Positions 44,846 to 53,726 of a DNA stretch of 64,000 nucleotides are shown one piece after another. The translations under genes were made by a program, and so were the position numbers. The notes under the pieces are model-generated. The model was not told where the DNA came from. It ran no database searches and saw nothing but the letters and a program-made list of their open reading frames with translations. Positions within the stretch are counted from its first letter, which is position 1. Each line of letters begins with the position of its first letter. The stretch is from positions 992,001-1,056,000 of the forward strand of contig JBKEEO010000002.1 in assembly GCA_047777415.1 (NCBI GenBank), written 5' to 3'. The stretch comes from Caproicibacter sp047777415. Its GTDB lineage: Bacteria; Bacillota; Clostridia; Oscillospirales; Acutalibacteraceae.

Positions 44846-45286
44846 TCAGTCAAGTGACTTATTTGAAATCTTCATTTTGTACACTTGACTCCATATCGTA
44901 CTAATTTTTTCAATATTAGTTGAACCACAAGTAGGACATTTTGGTATATTGTTTTCTTCTAAAATATTATCAGAACTTTGTCTATTTATCGCCCTAATTC
45001 TATTATCAGATTCTATTCTTTTGTTAACATCTTTTTCATTATATAAAGGATTATTGTATACAAATTCTTTTCTTACTTCCTCTTTGAAATTAAATGCAAG
45101 AATTGTGTCAACAGTTTTGCCTACTTTTTTAAAGTATTTATCAGAAAAATATTGTTTGTTGTGTTTAGTATCATACATTTTTTGTTTGTTAAACATCTTG
45201 CTACAAGATACACAATAATATTTTTTATTATCATAAACAACTAAAACATCACCACATCTAGGACAATATAAAACCCTTTCAATCAT
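44846..45286 (-). CDS. Zinc-ribbon protein of the integrated element
   Basis: 146 residues. Two zinc ribbons: YCPRCGDVLVVYDNKKYYCVSC (residues 7-30) and IPKCPTCGSTNIEKI near 113-127. The middle is charged and helical. It is the only minus-strand gene of the element. I do not recognise a family; similar short proteins occur near phage ends. ATG at 45286. Confidence 0.6.
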   Translation of the reverse strand: MIERVLYCPRCGDVLVVYDNKKYYCVSCSKMFNKQKMYDTKHNKQYFSDKYFKKVGKTVDTILAFNFKEEVRKEFVYNNPLYNEKDVNKRIESDNRIRAINRQSSDNILEENNIPKCPTCGSTNIEKISTIWSQVYKMKISNKSLD

Positions 45287-45618
45287 ATAAAAATCCCCTT
45301 TTAAAAAATATTCTTAGTTATAAAAATTATATATCAATGTTATTTGAAATACAATATTAAGCTAATTTTAGTGTATCTAAACAATTAAAAATCGATGAAT
45401 TTAACACATGGGTTAATAGACCCCATCTTAAAATTTAATATATCTAGTACCAAAAGCATATTTATATAATTTTACGGATGTCACTTGATTGACTACCGTA
45501 ATTGAAAATCATAAATTTGTTGGATATAAAGGGAGTAGCATAATACTACACCCTTGAAAAATAAAAAAAGGGAGTACTGTCTCGGTACTCCCTTTGTCAC
45601 ACAGAAAGGAATGATATA
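45287..45618. other. 332-base intergenic region with two hairpins
   Basis: Divergent region between the zinc-ribbon gene and the connector-like gene. Two tandem hairpins lie at 45531-45553 (GGG-AGTAG/CTAC-ACCC) and 45567-45595 (perfect 11-base stem AAAGGGAGTAC/GTACTCCCTTT). The second has a T run only when read on the minus strand. The first 200 bases show no coding pattern. Confidence 0.5.
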
Positions 45619-45969
45619 ATGGCAAACACAATTACGGTCCTAGACCGCTTAAAAATGGAATTAAACAACAAAAATTATTATCCTGATGACACACTATTAA
45701 TTTATCTTTCTGAAAATTCACTTGATGGTACTGCAACCTATAACAAGACAACTATGCAGAAAAAATTATATCAAACGGTATATGATGTATTAGACTCCCT
45801 TGCAAATAACCTTGATTTATTCCGTTCGATTGAAACAGAATTTGCAACGACAGGACAAGCATATACTTATTTACAAAAAAGACTTGATGCACTGCAAAGT
45901 AAAATACTTTCAATTCCAGATGCAGCAGGTACAACTGATTCACAATTCAATTTTATGTTTCATGATTAA
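45619..45969 (+). CDS. Phage head-tail connector-like protein
   Basis: 116 residues, helical, opening MANTITVLDRLKMELNNK. The pattern (short helical adaptor directly before a larger minor structural protein) fits head-tail connector genes of Firmicutes phages. ATG after AAAGGAATG. Family assignment is by size, composition and position only. Confidence 0.45.
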   Translation: MANTITVLDRLKMELNNKNYYPDDTLLIYLSENSLDGTATYNKTTMQKKLYQTVYDVLDSLANNLDLFRSIETEFATTGQAYTYLQKRLDALQSKILSIPDAAGTTDSQFNFMFHD

Positions 45970-45981
45970 AGAGGTGATACA

Positions 45982-47394
45982 ATGTATGATACCGTTTATT
46001 CTGTCTTTACAGATGCTTTAAATCGTGAAGGTAAAATAATTACCTCTTATTCAGATGGTACATCTTATAAGGTCATATTTAGAAAAAATAGTGATACAAA
46101 CAAACTAAGAAATACTGTAACAATTTTTTATAATACAAATACTGCTATTCACACAGGACAACTTTTAAAATATAAAGATAAAACATATTTAGCAATCAAC
46201 CAAGAAACACCTGAAAATGATGTATACTACAAATCGGATTTAATACAAACAAATGCAACTATGAATTATATTGTAGAAAGTAAAGAGTATAACATTCCTG
46301 TTTATTCATATGATGTACAAGATGCTTTAACACAAAATAACAATGTCCTTTCAATAGTAAACGGCAACATAACATTATTAGTAGAAGATAATTCAGACAC
46401 AAGAGCGTTAAATATTGGGGATTATTTTTATGCTTTAGGTGGTTATTGGCAAATAAACAACTTAATTTATAAAGACAATTTAATTTATATTTATGCTCAA
46501 AGAGAATTAACAAATATAACCTATACAGTAACCATTACTGCTGATGATAGTTATGATAGAGGTACAAAAACACAATTTACGGCTATTGCAAAAGCAAATA
46601 ATACAGTCATTACAAACGCTAATATTGTATGGCTAAGTTCCAACCCTGAAATAGCAACGGTAGATGCAAATGGTAATATAACATTTCTTGCAGATGGTAA
46701 TGTAGATATTTCTGCTACATGGAAGGAACATAACGTTACTGCAATCAAATCAATTACTGTAACAGAACCACCCGTATATGGATTGATTATTACATGTGAA
46801 GATACTTATGCAACAACTGATACGCCAACATTAATTGCAACGGCAACTATTAACGGCACAGCGGATACAACCGCAACTATAACATGGGCTTCAAGTGATG
46901 AAACTATTGCAACAATTGATAATACTGGATTAGTAACTTTCCTTGCAACAGGTGATGTAACATTTACCGCAACATGGGTGGAACATAATATTACCGCTAC
47001 TAAGAATATTACTGTAACAACTCCAGTACCAACAACACAATATACGTGTAAAATAACTGATACACATGGCACTGCTTATGATGATGAAAATAATTTATTA
47101 AAACCTAAAGTTGGGTCTAAAAAGGTTATTGATTCACGCTTTTATGATAACACTGGAGCAGAAGTTACAACATTAACCCCTGAATGGTCAATAGATATAA
47201 GTAACTTACCAACTGAATTACAGAATGAAATCAATTTAACTTATAATAGTGATTATCCTACAAGAGCATATTTGGACATTGATTATGATAATTCATTAAT
47301 TGGCTATACCTTTACGGTTACGCTTAAAGCAAGCAACGATGATACAGTAATACCATATACAGTGACCGCACTAATAACAAGTATGTATGGATAA
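45982..47394 (+). CDS. Phage minor structural protein with BIG2-type Ig repeats
   Basis: The N-terminal 170 residues resemble a head-closure or stopper-like protein (GQLLKYKDKTYLAINQE, FYALGGYWQINNL). Two Ig-like repeats of the BIG2 type follow, about 175-262 and 266-345, each with a conserved WxSSxxxIATxD segment (WLSSNPEIATVD; WASSDETIATID). A third beta domain closes the protein. Ig domains on phage heads or tails often give weak adhesion to hosts. Length 470. It starts 13 bases after the connector-like gene. Confidence 0.6.
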   Translation: MYDTVYSVFTDALNREGKIITSYSDGTSYKVIFRKNSDTNKLRNTVTIFYNTNTAIHTGQLLKYKDKTYLAINQETPENDVYYKSDLIQTNATMNYIVESKEYNIPVYSYDVQDALTQNNNVLSIVNGNITLLVEDNSDTRALNIGDYFYALGGYWQINNLIYKDNLIYIYAQRELTNITYTVTITADDSYDRGTKTQFTAIAKANNTVITNANIVWLSSNPEIATVDANGNITFLADGNVDISATWKEHNVTAIKSITVTEPPVYGLIITCEDTYATTDTPTLIATATINGTADTTATITWASSDETIATIDNTGLVTFLATGDVTFTATWVEHNITATKNITVTTPVPTTQYTCKITDTHGTAYDDENNLLKPKVGSKKVIDSRFYDNTGAEVTTLTPEWSIDISNLPTELQNEINLTYNSDYPTRAYLDIDYDNSLIGYTFTVTLKASNDDTVIPYTVTALITSMYG

Positions 47395-47456
47395 TACAAT
47401 TAATTTACCAACAATGTTATGAAGTTAAATATAACACTGAAAAAAGCGGAAAAGAA

Positions 47457-47687
47457 GTGGTAGTTTCTGCAAAAGATAATCAAACAGCAAGATGTAAGGA
47501 ATGTCAATATAAATATAAATATAATATTAAAGAAACAAAAATAATTCGTTGTATTGATTGTGGAAAAGAGGTTGTAGTTTCTGCAAGAGATAACCAAACA
47601 AAAAGATGTAAAGAATGTTATAAAAAATATCGTATTATAAAAAATAGAGAAAAGGCTTTAAGATATTATTATAAATCTAAAAAATAA
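47457..47687 (+). pseudogene. Zinc-ribbon fragment
   Basis: 76 codons from a GTG with no good ribosome site. Two ribbon units are visible: CKEC...CIDCGKEVVVSARD and CKEC, plus a basic tail. The frame is open further upstream, where a lone Cys precedes another GKEVVVSAKD segment, so the 5' end of a repeated zinc-ribbon gene seems lost. Related to the gene at 48761. Confidence 0.4.
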
Positions 47688-47843
47688 ACTTTACCAGCAC
47701 AAATTGCCTAGCCTTCTTGAAAAATTCTTACTAATTTCATTCTTTTTTAGTAATTTTACAGTGATTTTTTATTCAAATTGTATATAAATATATAATATAT
47801 AAATATTATTATTATATATTTTATACAAAACATAAGTATAAAA

Positions 47844-47867
47844 AATGTTTCAACTATAGGAGAGCAA
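47844..47867 (+). repeat. 24-base direct repeat, copy 1
   Basis: Starts AATGTTTCAACTATAGG and ends AGAGCAA; an exact copy lies at 49171-49194. Here it is about 75 bases before the small membrane protein. Confidence 0.8.
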
Positions 47868-47941
47868 ATAATAAATAACGAAATAAGAATATACGATAAT
47901 TTCATAAAAAGGAATGATGTTAATAGCAGGAGGAATACACA

Positions 47942-48205
47942 ATGGACATGCAAGCAATAACAAATTTAATAACCACAGTTGGATTCCCTATTGTATGTTG
48001 TTTGGGATTAGGTTTATTTATGTCAAAATACATATCGCAACAAAGAGAAGATAATATTAACAGAGAAAATAAATTATTACAACAGATTGATAAGCAGAAT
48101 GAAGTGCTAATGAATATTAACTCCAATATGGATAAAATGTCAACCACACTTGAAAATATGAATCAAAGGCTTGACATACTGGAACAAAAGCTTGAAAGTA
48201 AATAA
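47942..48205 (+). CDS. Small holin-like membrane protein (YvrJ/BhlA pattern)
   Basis: 87 residues: one N-terminal membrane helix (ITTVGFPIVCCLGLGLFM) and a charged coiled-coil tail (REDNINRENKLLQQIDKQ onward). The VGFPI start and the coiled coil match YvrJ/BhlA-type small phage or bacteriocin-linked membrane proteins, some with holin activity. AGGAGG before ATG. The tie to lysis is inference; no endolysin gene is beside it. Confidence 0.55.
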   Translation: MDMQAITNLITTVGFPIVCCLGLGLFMSKYISQQREDNINRENKLLQQIDKQNEVLMNINSNMDKMSTTLENMNQRLDILEQKLESK

Positions 48206-48622
48206 ATAGATATTTAAATAATTGTAATAGGTGTATAACGTGCGGTTGTATACCTATAAAAATATTAACCAATACAAACGAAAGTAATAAAATGTATAGA
48301 TTATGGAAGATTGATTAGAGTGAGTCGAAATAAAACAGGGTAATAATCAGAGGACTCCGACATTGTCGGAAAGCTCAAAAACCCAAGAAGATATACCCAA
48401 AGAGTTAGGAATGTTAAAAAATATCAGACAAAAGTAGATATATAAAATATAATAAAAAAACGTACATAACCACATTTTAAACTAAATGTTAAATCCCTGT
48501 AAAGCCAGTCCTCATGTGGCTTTCGGGGTTTTTATTTTTGCATATTTAAATTTATAATATGTATAGAAATCAAATTAAAATAGTGTACAAAATATTTTAA
48601 TAATGTTTGTGCAATATTAATA
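48206..48622 (+). ncRNA. Noncoding stretch with stems and a terminator; possible structured RNA
   Basis: No coding pattern. It has a stem at 48227-48257 (ATAGGTGTATAAC/GTTGTATACCTAT), a stem around TCCGAC-att-GTCGGA near 48357-48372, and nested GGGTA/TACCC pairs. A strong intrinsic terminator follows at 48495-48534. That suits a small RNA of about 200-300 bases, or a long 3' tail of the upstream gene. I could not match it to a known class. Confidence 0.35.
48495..48534 (+). terminator. Intrinsic terminator
   Basis: CCC-tg-TAAAGCCA paired with TGGCTTTCGGGG, then TTTTTATTTTT. Confidence 0.8.
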
Positions 48623-48651
48623 TTGAATTACTTGTAATATTATATTATAAT
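48623..48651 (+). promoter_or_regulatory. Promoter of the zinc-ribbon gene
   Basis: TTGAAT (48623-48628), 17 bases, TATAAT (48646-48651), about 110 bases before the gene start. Confidence 0.6.
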
Positions 48652-48760
48652 AAAGAGAGGTATAAATTTATATATACAATTATACTGTAACCATATAAAT
48701 TTTATCATAAAAAAATATTAAATGCAATATATATTTAGAAAATACAAGGAGGAATAAAAA

Positions 48761-49042
48761 ATGAGTGAGTTAAGTGGTACTAAAGTTTGTATGAATTGTG
48801 GCAGAAGATTTTTTCCAGATGCTAAAGACACACACCGAAAATACTGTGATGAATGTAAAAACAAAAAGCATACAATAAAGATGATATGCCCTGATTGTGG
48901 TAAAGAATTTGAAATATCTGTAAAAGACCATAAAACTGTATTTTGCAGAGAATGTTATAAGAAGTATTATAAAGAAATGAAAAAAGAAATTAATGCACGA
49001 TATTATAAAAAGCATAAACAATTAAGACAAGAACAAATGTAA
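48761..49042 (+). CDS. Double zinc-ribbon protein of the element
   Basis: 93 residues with two ribbons in tandem: VCMNCGRRFFPDAKDTHRKY then CDEC, and ICPDCGKEFEISVKDHKTVF then CREC. A basic Lys/Tyr-rich tail follows and may bind nucleic acid. AAGGAGG lies upstream. It is a paralogue of the fragment at 47457. No function is known. Confidence 0.65.
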   Translation: MSELSGTKVCMNCGRRFFPDAKDTHRKYCDECKNKKHTIKMICPDCGKEFEISVKDHKTVFCRECYKKYYKEMKKEINARYYKKHKQLRQEQM

Positions 49043-49170
49043 TTAACTAGTTATAAAATAATCAAGTATTTATGCGGATTATCAGCCGTGAAACATTATA
49101 ATACCATTATTTAACATAACGCTGAAAACCCTTGATATACCTACACTTTTGAAAAATTAATGTTTCACGG

Positions 49171-49194
49171 AATGTTTCAACTATAGGAGAGCAA
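49171..49194 (+). repeat. 24-base direct repeat, copy 2
   Basis: Exact copy of 47844-47867. Just before it AATGTTTCACGG (49159-49170) forms a 12-base inverted repeat with 49086-49097. The cluster of direct and inverted repeats (49086-49194) is in noncoding DNA. Confidence 0.75.
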
Positions 49195-49213
49195 TAATTA
49201 AATATGATTGATT

Positions 49214-49237
49214 AGACTTACTCTTATGGGTAAGTCT
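49214..49237. terminator. Terminator palindrome, left copy made by IS1182-type insertion
   Basis: Arms AGACTTAC and GTAAGTCT. The right copy (50754-50777) keeps the T run. The original was one terminator, duplicated as the target site. Confidence 0.8.
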
Positions 49238-50753
49238 CAGATTGTCGAATAACCCATCCAACGCATCAAGCGAAGGATGGGTTATTTTTGCAGGAATGAA
49301 AAAAGCGATATAATATCCAGACAAAAGAGGAAGGATGACCATCCCTCCACTTCCACATTGCCAGCTTTTTGAGATTCATGGCAGCAAACTTAAGCTTAAC
49401 CCAATTTGTCACTTGAGTTAAGCCCCGGTAGAGCGTGTATCGCATTCCATACTTTTCTTTTGCATCAGCAAATACACGTTCAATGGTTTCTTTTCGCTTT
49501 TGATAAAGCTTTTTGTATTTTGGAGTATGCCGAATGTCCTCCGCTAGTTCTACATAATTTTGCCACACATGCCTTGTCACAGTTTTCGTATAGCTTTTGC
49601 TGTTTGTGCAGCGGGAACGGGACGGACATTTTTTGCAAATATAACTTCTACTTTTGTATTCTCGGTATCCTTCACGATTGGTTGTTGCATAGTGCAAAAT
49701 TTGATATTCAGGGCATAGCACACAGTCATAATATTCGTCATATACATATTTCCACCATTGAAGATGGCCGGCTTTGGTCATCGGTCTTTTGTATGCTGTA
49801 GATAGTACTCGCTTGTCATCAAAGACCCGTTTGCAGATATGCGGTGTTTTGTAGGCAGCGTCCGCCACCACTGTCTCAATTTTAGGAAACTGTTTTGTCA
49901 CTTTGTCATAGACTGCATCGAATGCCACACTGTCGTGCACATTTCCGGGAGTTACCTCAACTCCTAGTACAAAATTGTGTTTGTCGCAGGCCGTATGCGC
50001 TTCGTAAGCAAAACATTTCTTGTGTTCTCCCTTTTGGAACAATCCGCTCTCCGGGTCCGTTTTGGAGACAGTTATTTCCTTTTCCTTCGGCGGTTTTTGG
50101 GTACTGTCAAACGGCTTCTTTCCATGCTCTTTCCGATCTGCATTGACTTCTTCCATCAACTCTGAAGCGTATCGCTTTGCCGCCTGAGGAACCGCCTTTT
50201 TGATTTTCTTATTGATGTTGGCGTTTGCTTTGATATGTGTCCCATCCACAAATACTGCTTCCGGTGCCAAATACCCTGCGCGGTTTGCTTCCTGCAATAT
50301 CCATGAAAACACCTTCTCTACAGTTTCCTCTGTAAACCGGTGTTTAAAATTATAACTTACAGTAGAAAAATGCGGCAATTCTTCGTTTAGCGTATATCCC
50401 AAAAACCATCGATAAGCAATATTCATATCGATTTCCTGCATGGTTCGACGCAGCGAAGGAATTCCATATAGATGCTGGATTAGCACTATCTTAAATAGGA
50501 CTACTGGGTCCACACTGGGACGGCCATTATCTTCACAATATAATTCTTCTACAAACTCATAAATATGGCTCAAATTTACCGCTTTATCAATCTTACGCAA
50601 CAAATGCTCCTGCGGCACCAATAGGTCTATATTGACAAATTCTACTGCATTCCTGTGCATTTTTCCTCGTTCCAGCATCTTTCATCACCCATTTCTATTT
50701 TACCATCTTACAATCAAAAAGCCCAGCTTTCGCTGGACTTTTTCGACAGGCTG
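49238..50753. mobile_element. IS1182-type element (about 1516 bp)
   Basis: Imperfect terminal repeats CAGATTGTCGAATAA and CAGCCTGTCGAAAAA. The flanking 24-base direct repeat is itself a hairpin (49214-49237, 50754-50777). It carries one intact transposase gene on the minus strand. Confidence 0.88.
49266..50678 (-). CDS. IS1182-family transposase
   Basis: 470 residues. N-terminal DUF772-like part: LVPQEHLLRKIDKAVNLSHI and DPVVLFKIVLIQHLYGIPSL. The DDE catalytic domain runs from FVDGTHIKANANINK. C-terminal ETIERVFADAKEKYGMRY holds the catalytic Glu. Cysteines (CVLCPEYQ, CKKCPSRSRCT) form a zinc-binding insert typical of the family. No frameshift. Confidence 0.93.
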   Translation of the reverse strand: MLERGKMHRNAVEFVNIDLLVPQEHLLRKIDKAVNLSHIYEFVEELYCEDNGRPSVDPVVLFKIVLIQHLYGIPSLRRTMQEIDMNIAYRWFLGYTLNEELPHFSTVSYNFKHRFTEETVEKVFSWILQEANRAGYLAPEAVFVDGTHIKANANINKKIKKAVPQAAKRYASELMEEVNADRKEHGKKPFDSTQKPPKEKEITVSKTDPESGLFQKGEHKKCFAYEAHTACDKHNFVLGVEVTPGNVHDSVAFDAVYDKVTKQFPKIETVVADAAYKTPHICKRVFDDKRVLSTAYKRPMTKAGHLQWWKYVYDEYYDCVLCPEYQILHYATTNREGYREYKSRSYICKKCPSRSRCTNSKSYTKTVTRHVWQNYVELAEDIRHTPKYKKLYQKRKETIERVFADAKEKYGMRYTLYRGLTQVTNWVKLKFAAMNLKKLAMWKWRDGHPSSFVWILYRFFHSCKNNPSFA

Positions 50754-50777
50754 AGACTTACTCTTATGGGTAAGTCT
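50754..50777 (+). terminator. Terminator palindrome, right copy
   Basis: The same 24 bases as 49214-49237, followed by TTTTTTT. Lies before the scaffold gene. Confidence 0.75.
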
Positions 50778-50870
50778 TTTTTTATATTCAAAAATAAACA
50801 AATGGGACGTATTTAATAACTAATTTTATTAGGGATTAAATTAACGTAACAGAAAAGAGGTTGAAATATT

Positions 50871-51350
50871 ATGAAAGAAAATACTAATGCAGAACAAAAA
50901 GAACAAGATATTATTACGATTAGTAAAAGTGATTATGCAAAGGCAATTCAATCAGCAGAAGACAAATTAAGAACTATGTATTCAAAGAAGATAAAAGAAC
51001 TTGAAAGTAAATTACCTAAACAAAAATCTGATGCTGAAATTGACTTTGAAAATCGCTTAAAAGCACTTGAAGCGAAGGAAAAGAAAATCGCTTTAATCGA
51101 AAAATTAAATAAGAAGAATATTGATAATTCTATTGCCGATTTTCTAAAAGATGATGTGGACGTTGACAAGTTTTATACTGTCCTTGAAAATCTTATTAAC
51201 ACAAGAATTGAAAAGGCAGGATATAAACCAACTGGACACACAAATAATGAATCTATTTCCAAAGAAAAATGGGCAAAAATGAATATTGCAGAAAGAACGG
51301 AATTGTATAATTCCAATCCAGAACTCGCCAAAAAATTAATGGGTATATAG
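50871..51350 (+). CDS. Phage scaffolding protein
   Basis: 159 residues, highly charged coiled coil (KLRTMYSKKIKELESKLPKQ, ENRLKALEAKEKKIALIEKL), DUF4355-like. The protein guides capsid assembly and is lost from mature heads. It sits 39 bases before the capsid gene, the standard place. AAGAGG before the ATG. Confidence 0.75.
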   Translation: MKENTNAEQKEQDIITISKSDYAKAIQSAEDKLRTMYSKKIKELESKLPKQKSDAEIDFENRLKALEAKEKKIALIEKLNKKNIDNSIADFLKDDVDVDKFYTVLENLINTRIEKAGYKPTGHTNNESISKEKWAKMNIAERTELYNSNPELAKKLMGI

Positions 51351-51863
51351 ACAAAACACTAAATAAAAAGAGAAAGGAGTAATAAGATTATGGCTAATAC
51401 AATTTTTATTCCTGAAATTTTCGCAGATGCAGTTAATGAAAAACTAGGTACGACACTTCGTTTTGGTTCAATAGCATTTGATGCTACATCTTTTGTGCCT
51501 GATATTAAATCCGCAGGCGATACAATTCACTTCCCTAAATTAAAAAGAACAGCGACAGTAGAGAATGTAGTTAAAGGTACTCCTTTAACACCTGCTACTA
51601 TTGATATGACAGATAGTACAGCAGTTATTAAGTATATTGGCTCTGCTTTTCGTGTATACGATAATGAAAAGGCACAAATTAAAGGGACAGTACTTGATAA
51701 GATTGTTGAACAAGTAAGCACTGCAATGGCAAAACAAATCGATACTGATTTAGCAAATGCAATTGATACTGACGCTGTATTTAAAAGTGCCACAGCAGAA
51801 TCCGACAAAATTACATCTGATGAATTACAAAATGGAATAGATAATTTTGGTGACGATGTGGAC

Positions 51864-53195
51864 GATAGAGTACAATAAAGTTCGCAATTTCATAAAGGTA
51901 TAGAAAAGTCATTGGGACTCCGATAAAATGAATGGTGAGAAAACATTCAAAAAAGGAGAGATACCCAATGACTCACAAAAAGAATACCACAGATTTGACA
52001 GAATTGCTACTAAAATGTATGGCGCAGCCGGATCCAATGCTGTCGATGCTGGAATGGCTGTGTACCCGTCTGATGGAAGCAGAGGTCTCCGGTATTATTG
52101 GCGCGGAAAAGAATGCACACAATCCATCCCGCCGTGATTACCGCTGCGGCTATCGGCCGCGTCGACTGGATACTCGTATGGGGACGATGTATCTGATGGT
52201 ACCAAAACTCCGAAATCAGGGCTATATCCCGTTTTTCGTAACAGAACGCAAGCGCAGTGAAGCAGCGCTGATTCAAGTGGTTCAGGAAGCGTTTGTGCAG
52301 GGTGTATCTACGCGAAAGATGGAGAAACTAGCCCGCAGTCTTGGAATTGAAAATCTTTCTCGCAGTCAAGTCAGTGAAATGACGAAAGGCCTTAATGAGC
52401 AGGTACAGTACTTCCGCAGCCGGCCTCTGACGGGTCGCTATCCTGTCATTTGGACAGATGCACTGTATGAAAAAATTCGTATGGATGGCCGGGTCGTCAG
52501 CATGGCTGTGATGGTAGTTTGCGGCGTCAATGAACAGGGGCATAGGGATATCCTCGCCGTAGAGCCAATGCTAGATGAATCAAAAGAAAGTTATTCTCAA
52601 TTGTTTCAAAGTCTTTTAGATCGTGGACTGAAAACACCGCTTCTGGTGGTTTCAGACGCGAATAAAGGGCTGATTGCAGCCATCCGTGAGAGTTTTCCGG
52701 GAGCCTCTTGGCAACGATGCAAAGTCCATTTCATGCGAAATATTTTAGCTCATGTACCCCAGAAGGAAAAAGAGTCCTTTGCGGCTCAGTTAAAAGAAAT
52801 TTGGTTGGCACCCTCCGCTGAAATAGCTAGACAGCGCGCGGAGCAAATATCAGAACAATATGGAAAACGCTTTCCAAAAGCAATCGAATTCCTGGAAGAT
52901 GGACTGGAAGATTCTCTAGCCTTCTATGCTTTTCCGGAACTTGATGCCCGCAAAATTTCTTCAACTAATATGCTGGAACGGCTGAACAAGGAAATCCGCC
53001 GCAGAACCAGCGTAGTAGGAATATTCCCTAATCCGGATTCCTATCTACGTCTGGTAACAACATGTCTCATGGAATATGCGGAAGACTGGTCTGTTTCCAG
53101 AGCATACTTAAATCCAAAATCTATTCAGATACTATTAAACGTAGCCTAATTCATTTTCCGGAGTCCCAAAATTGCGAACTTCCCTTGACACTAGC
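51864..53195. mobile_element. IS256-type element (1332 bp) in the capsid gene
   Basis: Imperfect 27-base inverted ends share AAGTTCGCAATTT. The 7-base direct repeat TGTGGAC flanks it (51857-51863 and 53196-53202). It carries one intact transposase gene. Family duplications are usually 8-9 bases; an eighth base differs here. Confidence 0.9.
51968..53149 (+). CDS. IS256-family (mutator-type) transposase
   Basis: 393 residues. D in WTDALYEK, D in VVSDANKGL with the signature GASWQRCKVHFMRN, E in STNMLERLNKEIRRR. The N-terminal part contains RRDYRCGYRPRRLDTRMG. ATG at 51968 has GGAGAG; an in-frame start at 51932 lacks one. Intact. Confidence 0.94.
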   Translation: MTHKKNTTDLTELLLKCMAQPDPMLSMLEWLCTRLMEAEVSGIIGAEKNAHNPSRRDYRCGYRPRRLDTRMGTMYLMVPKLRNQGYIPFFVTERKRSEAALIQVVQEAFVQGVSTRKMEKLARSLGIENLSRSQVSEMTKGLNEQVQYFRSRPLTGRYPVIWTDALYEKIRMDGRVVSMAVMVVCGVNEQGHRDILAVEPMLDESKESYSQLFQSLLDRGLKTPLLVVSDANKGLIAAIRESFPGASWQRCKVHFMRNILAHVPQKEKESFAAQLKEIWLAPSAEIARQRAEQISEQYGKRFPKAIEFLEDGLEDSLAFYAFPELDARKISSTNMLERLNKEIRRRTSVVGIFPNPDSYLRLVTTCLMEYAEDWSVSRAYLNPKSIQILLNVA

Positions 53196-53605
53196 TGTGG
53201 ACACTGATACATTTGCCGCTATTATTATCAATCCTAAACTTCGCTCAAGTTTTGTAGCAATGCCTGAATTTGTGAATACTGCACTTACATATCAAACAGC
53301 AGGTAATGCAATTGTCAAGAATGGGGTTATCGGTTATTACTTTGGTATTCCCGTTATTGTAACTTCTAACGGTACATGGGATTCTGCTGCAAATGAAGCA
53401 AAAACATATATTATTAAGAAAGATGCACTCGGCTATGTATTTCAAAAGAATATCACTCTTGAAGAAAGTCGAGAAGCACTTTTGCTTGCAACAGATGTTG
53501 TTGCATCTTCTCTTTATGCAACGAAACTTCTTGATGATACAGGTGTAGTGATTTGTAAAAAGACAGTAGCCTAATCTATTAATCAAAAACAAAATAGCAT
53601 TTATA

Positions 53606-53641
53606 AAGGTTGGAGTAGCAATAGTTACTCCAACCTTTTCT
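53606..53641 (+). terminator. Terminator after the capsid gene
   Basis: Arms AAGGTTGGAGTA and TACTCCAACCTT, then TTTT. It closes the scaffold-capsid unit. Confidence 0.85.
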
Positions 53642-53726
53642 ATATTTACTGTTTTTCAGCAAGTATAGAAAAGGTTACAATTTTGTAATCTTTATAAATC
53701 AAATGTAGAAAGAGGTGAAATCAAAC

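Larger units (their letters stand above)
51390..53574 (+). pseudogene. Major capsid protein gene, split by an IS256-type element
   Basis: The N-terminal part (51390-51863, 158 codons) opens MANTIFIPEIFADAVNEKLG and has the pattern of HK97-fold capsids of the N4-gp56/P22-like kind. The C-terminal part resumes at 53203 (TDTFAAIIINPKLRSSF) and ends ATKLLDDTGVVICKK. Removing the IS and one copy of its 7-base target rejoins both in frame to 281 residues, a normal capsid size. So the gene was intact before insertion. The present reading frame stops eight bases into the IS. Confidence 0.85.

Noticed and set aside
48318..48440. Group I intron core
   Set aside because: A CAGAGGACT and an AAGATATA stretch recall intron core elements, but they do not pair as P7 and no flanking gene is interrupted.
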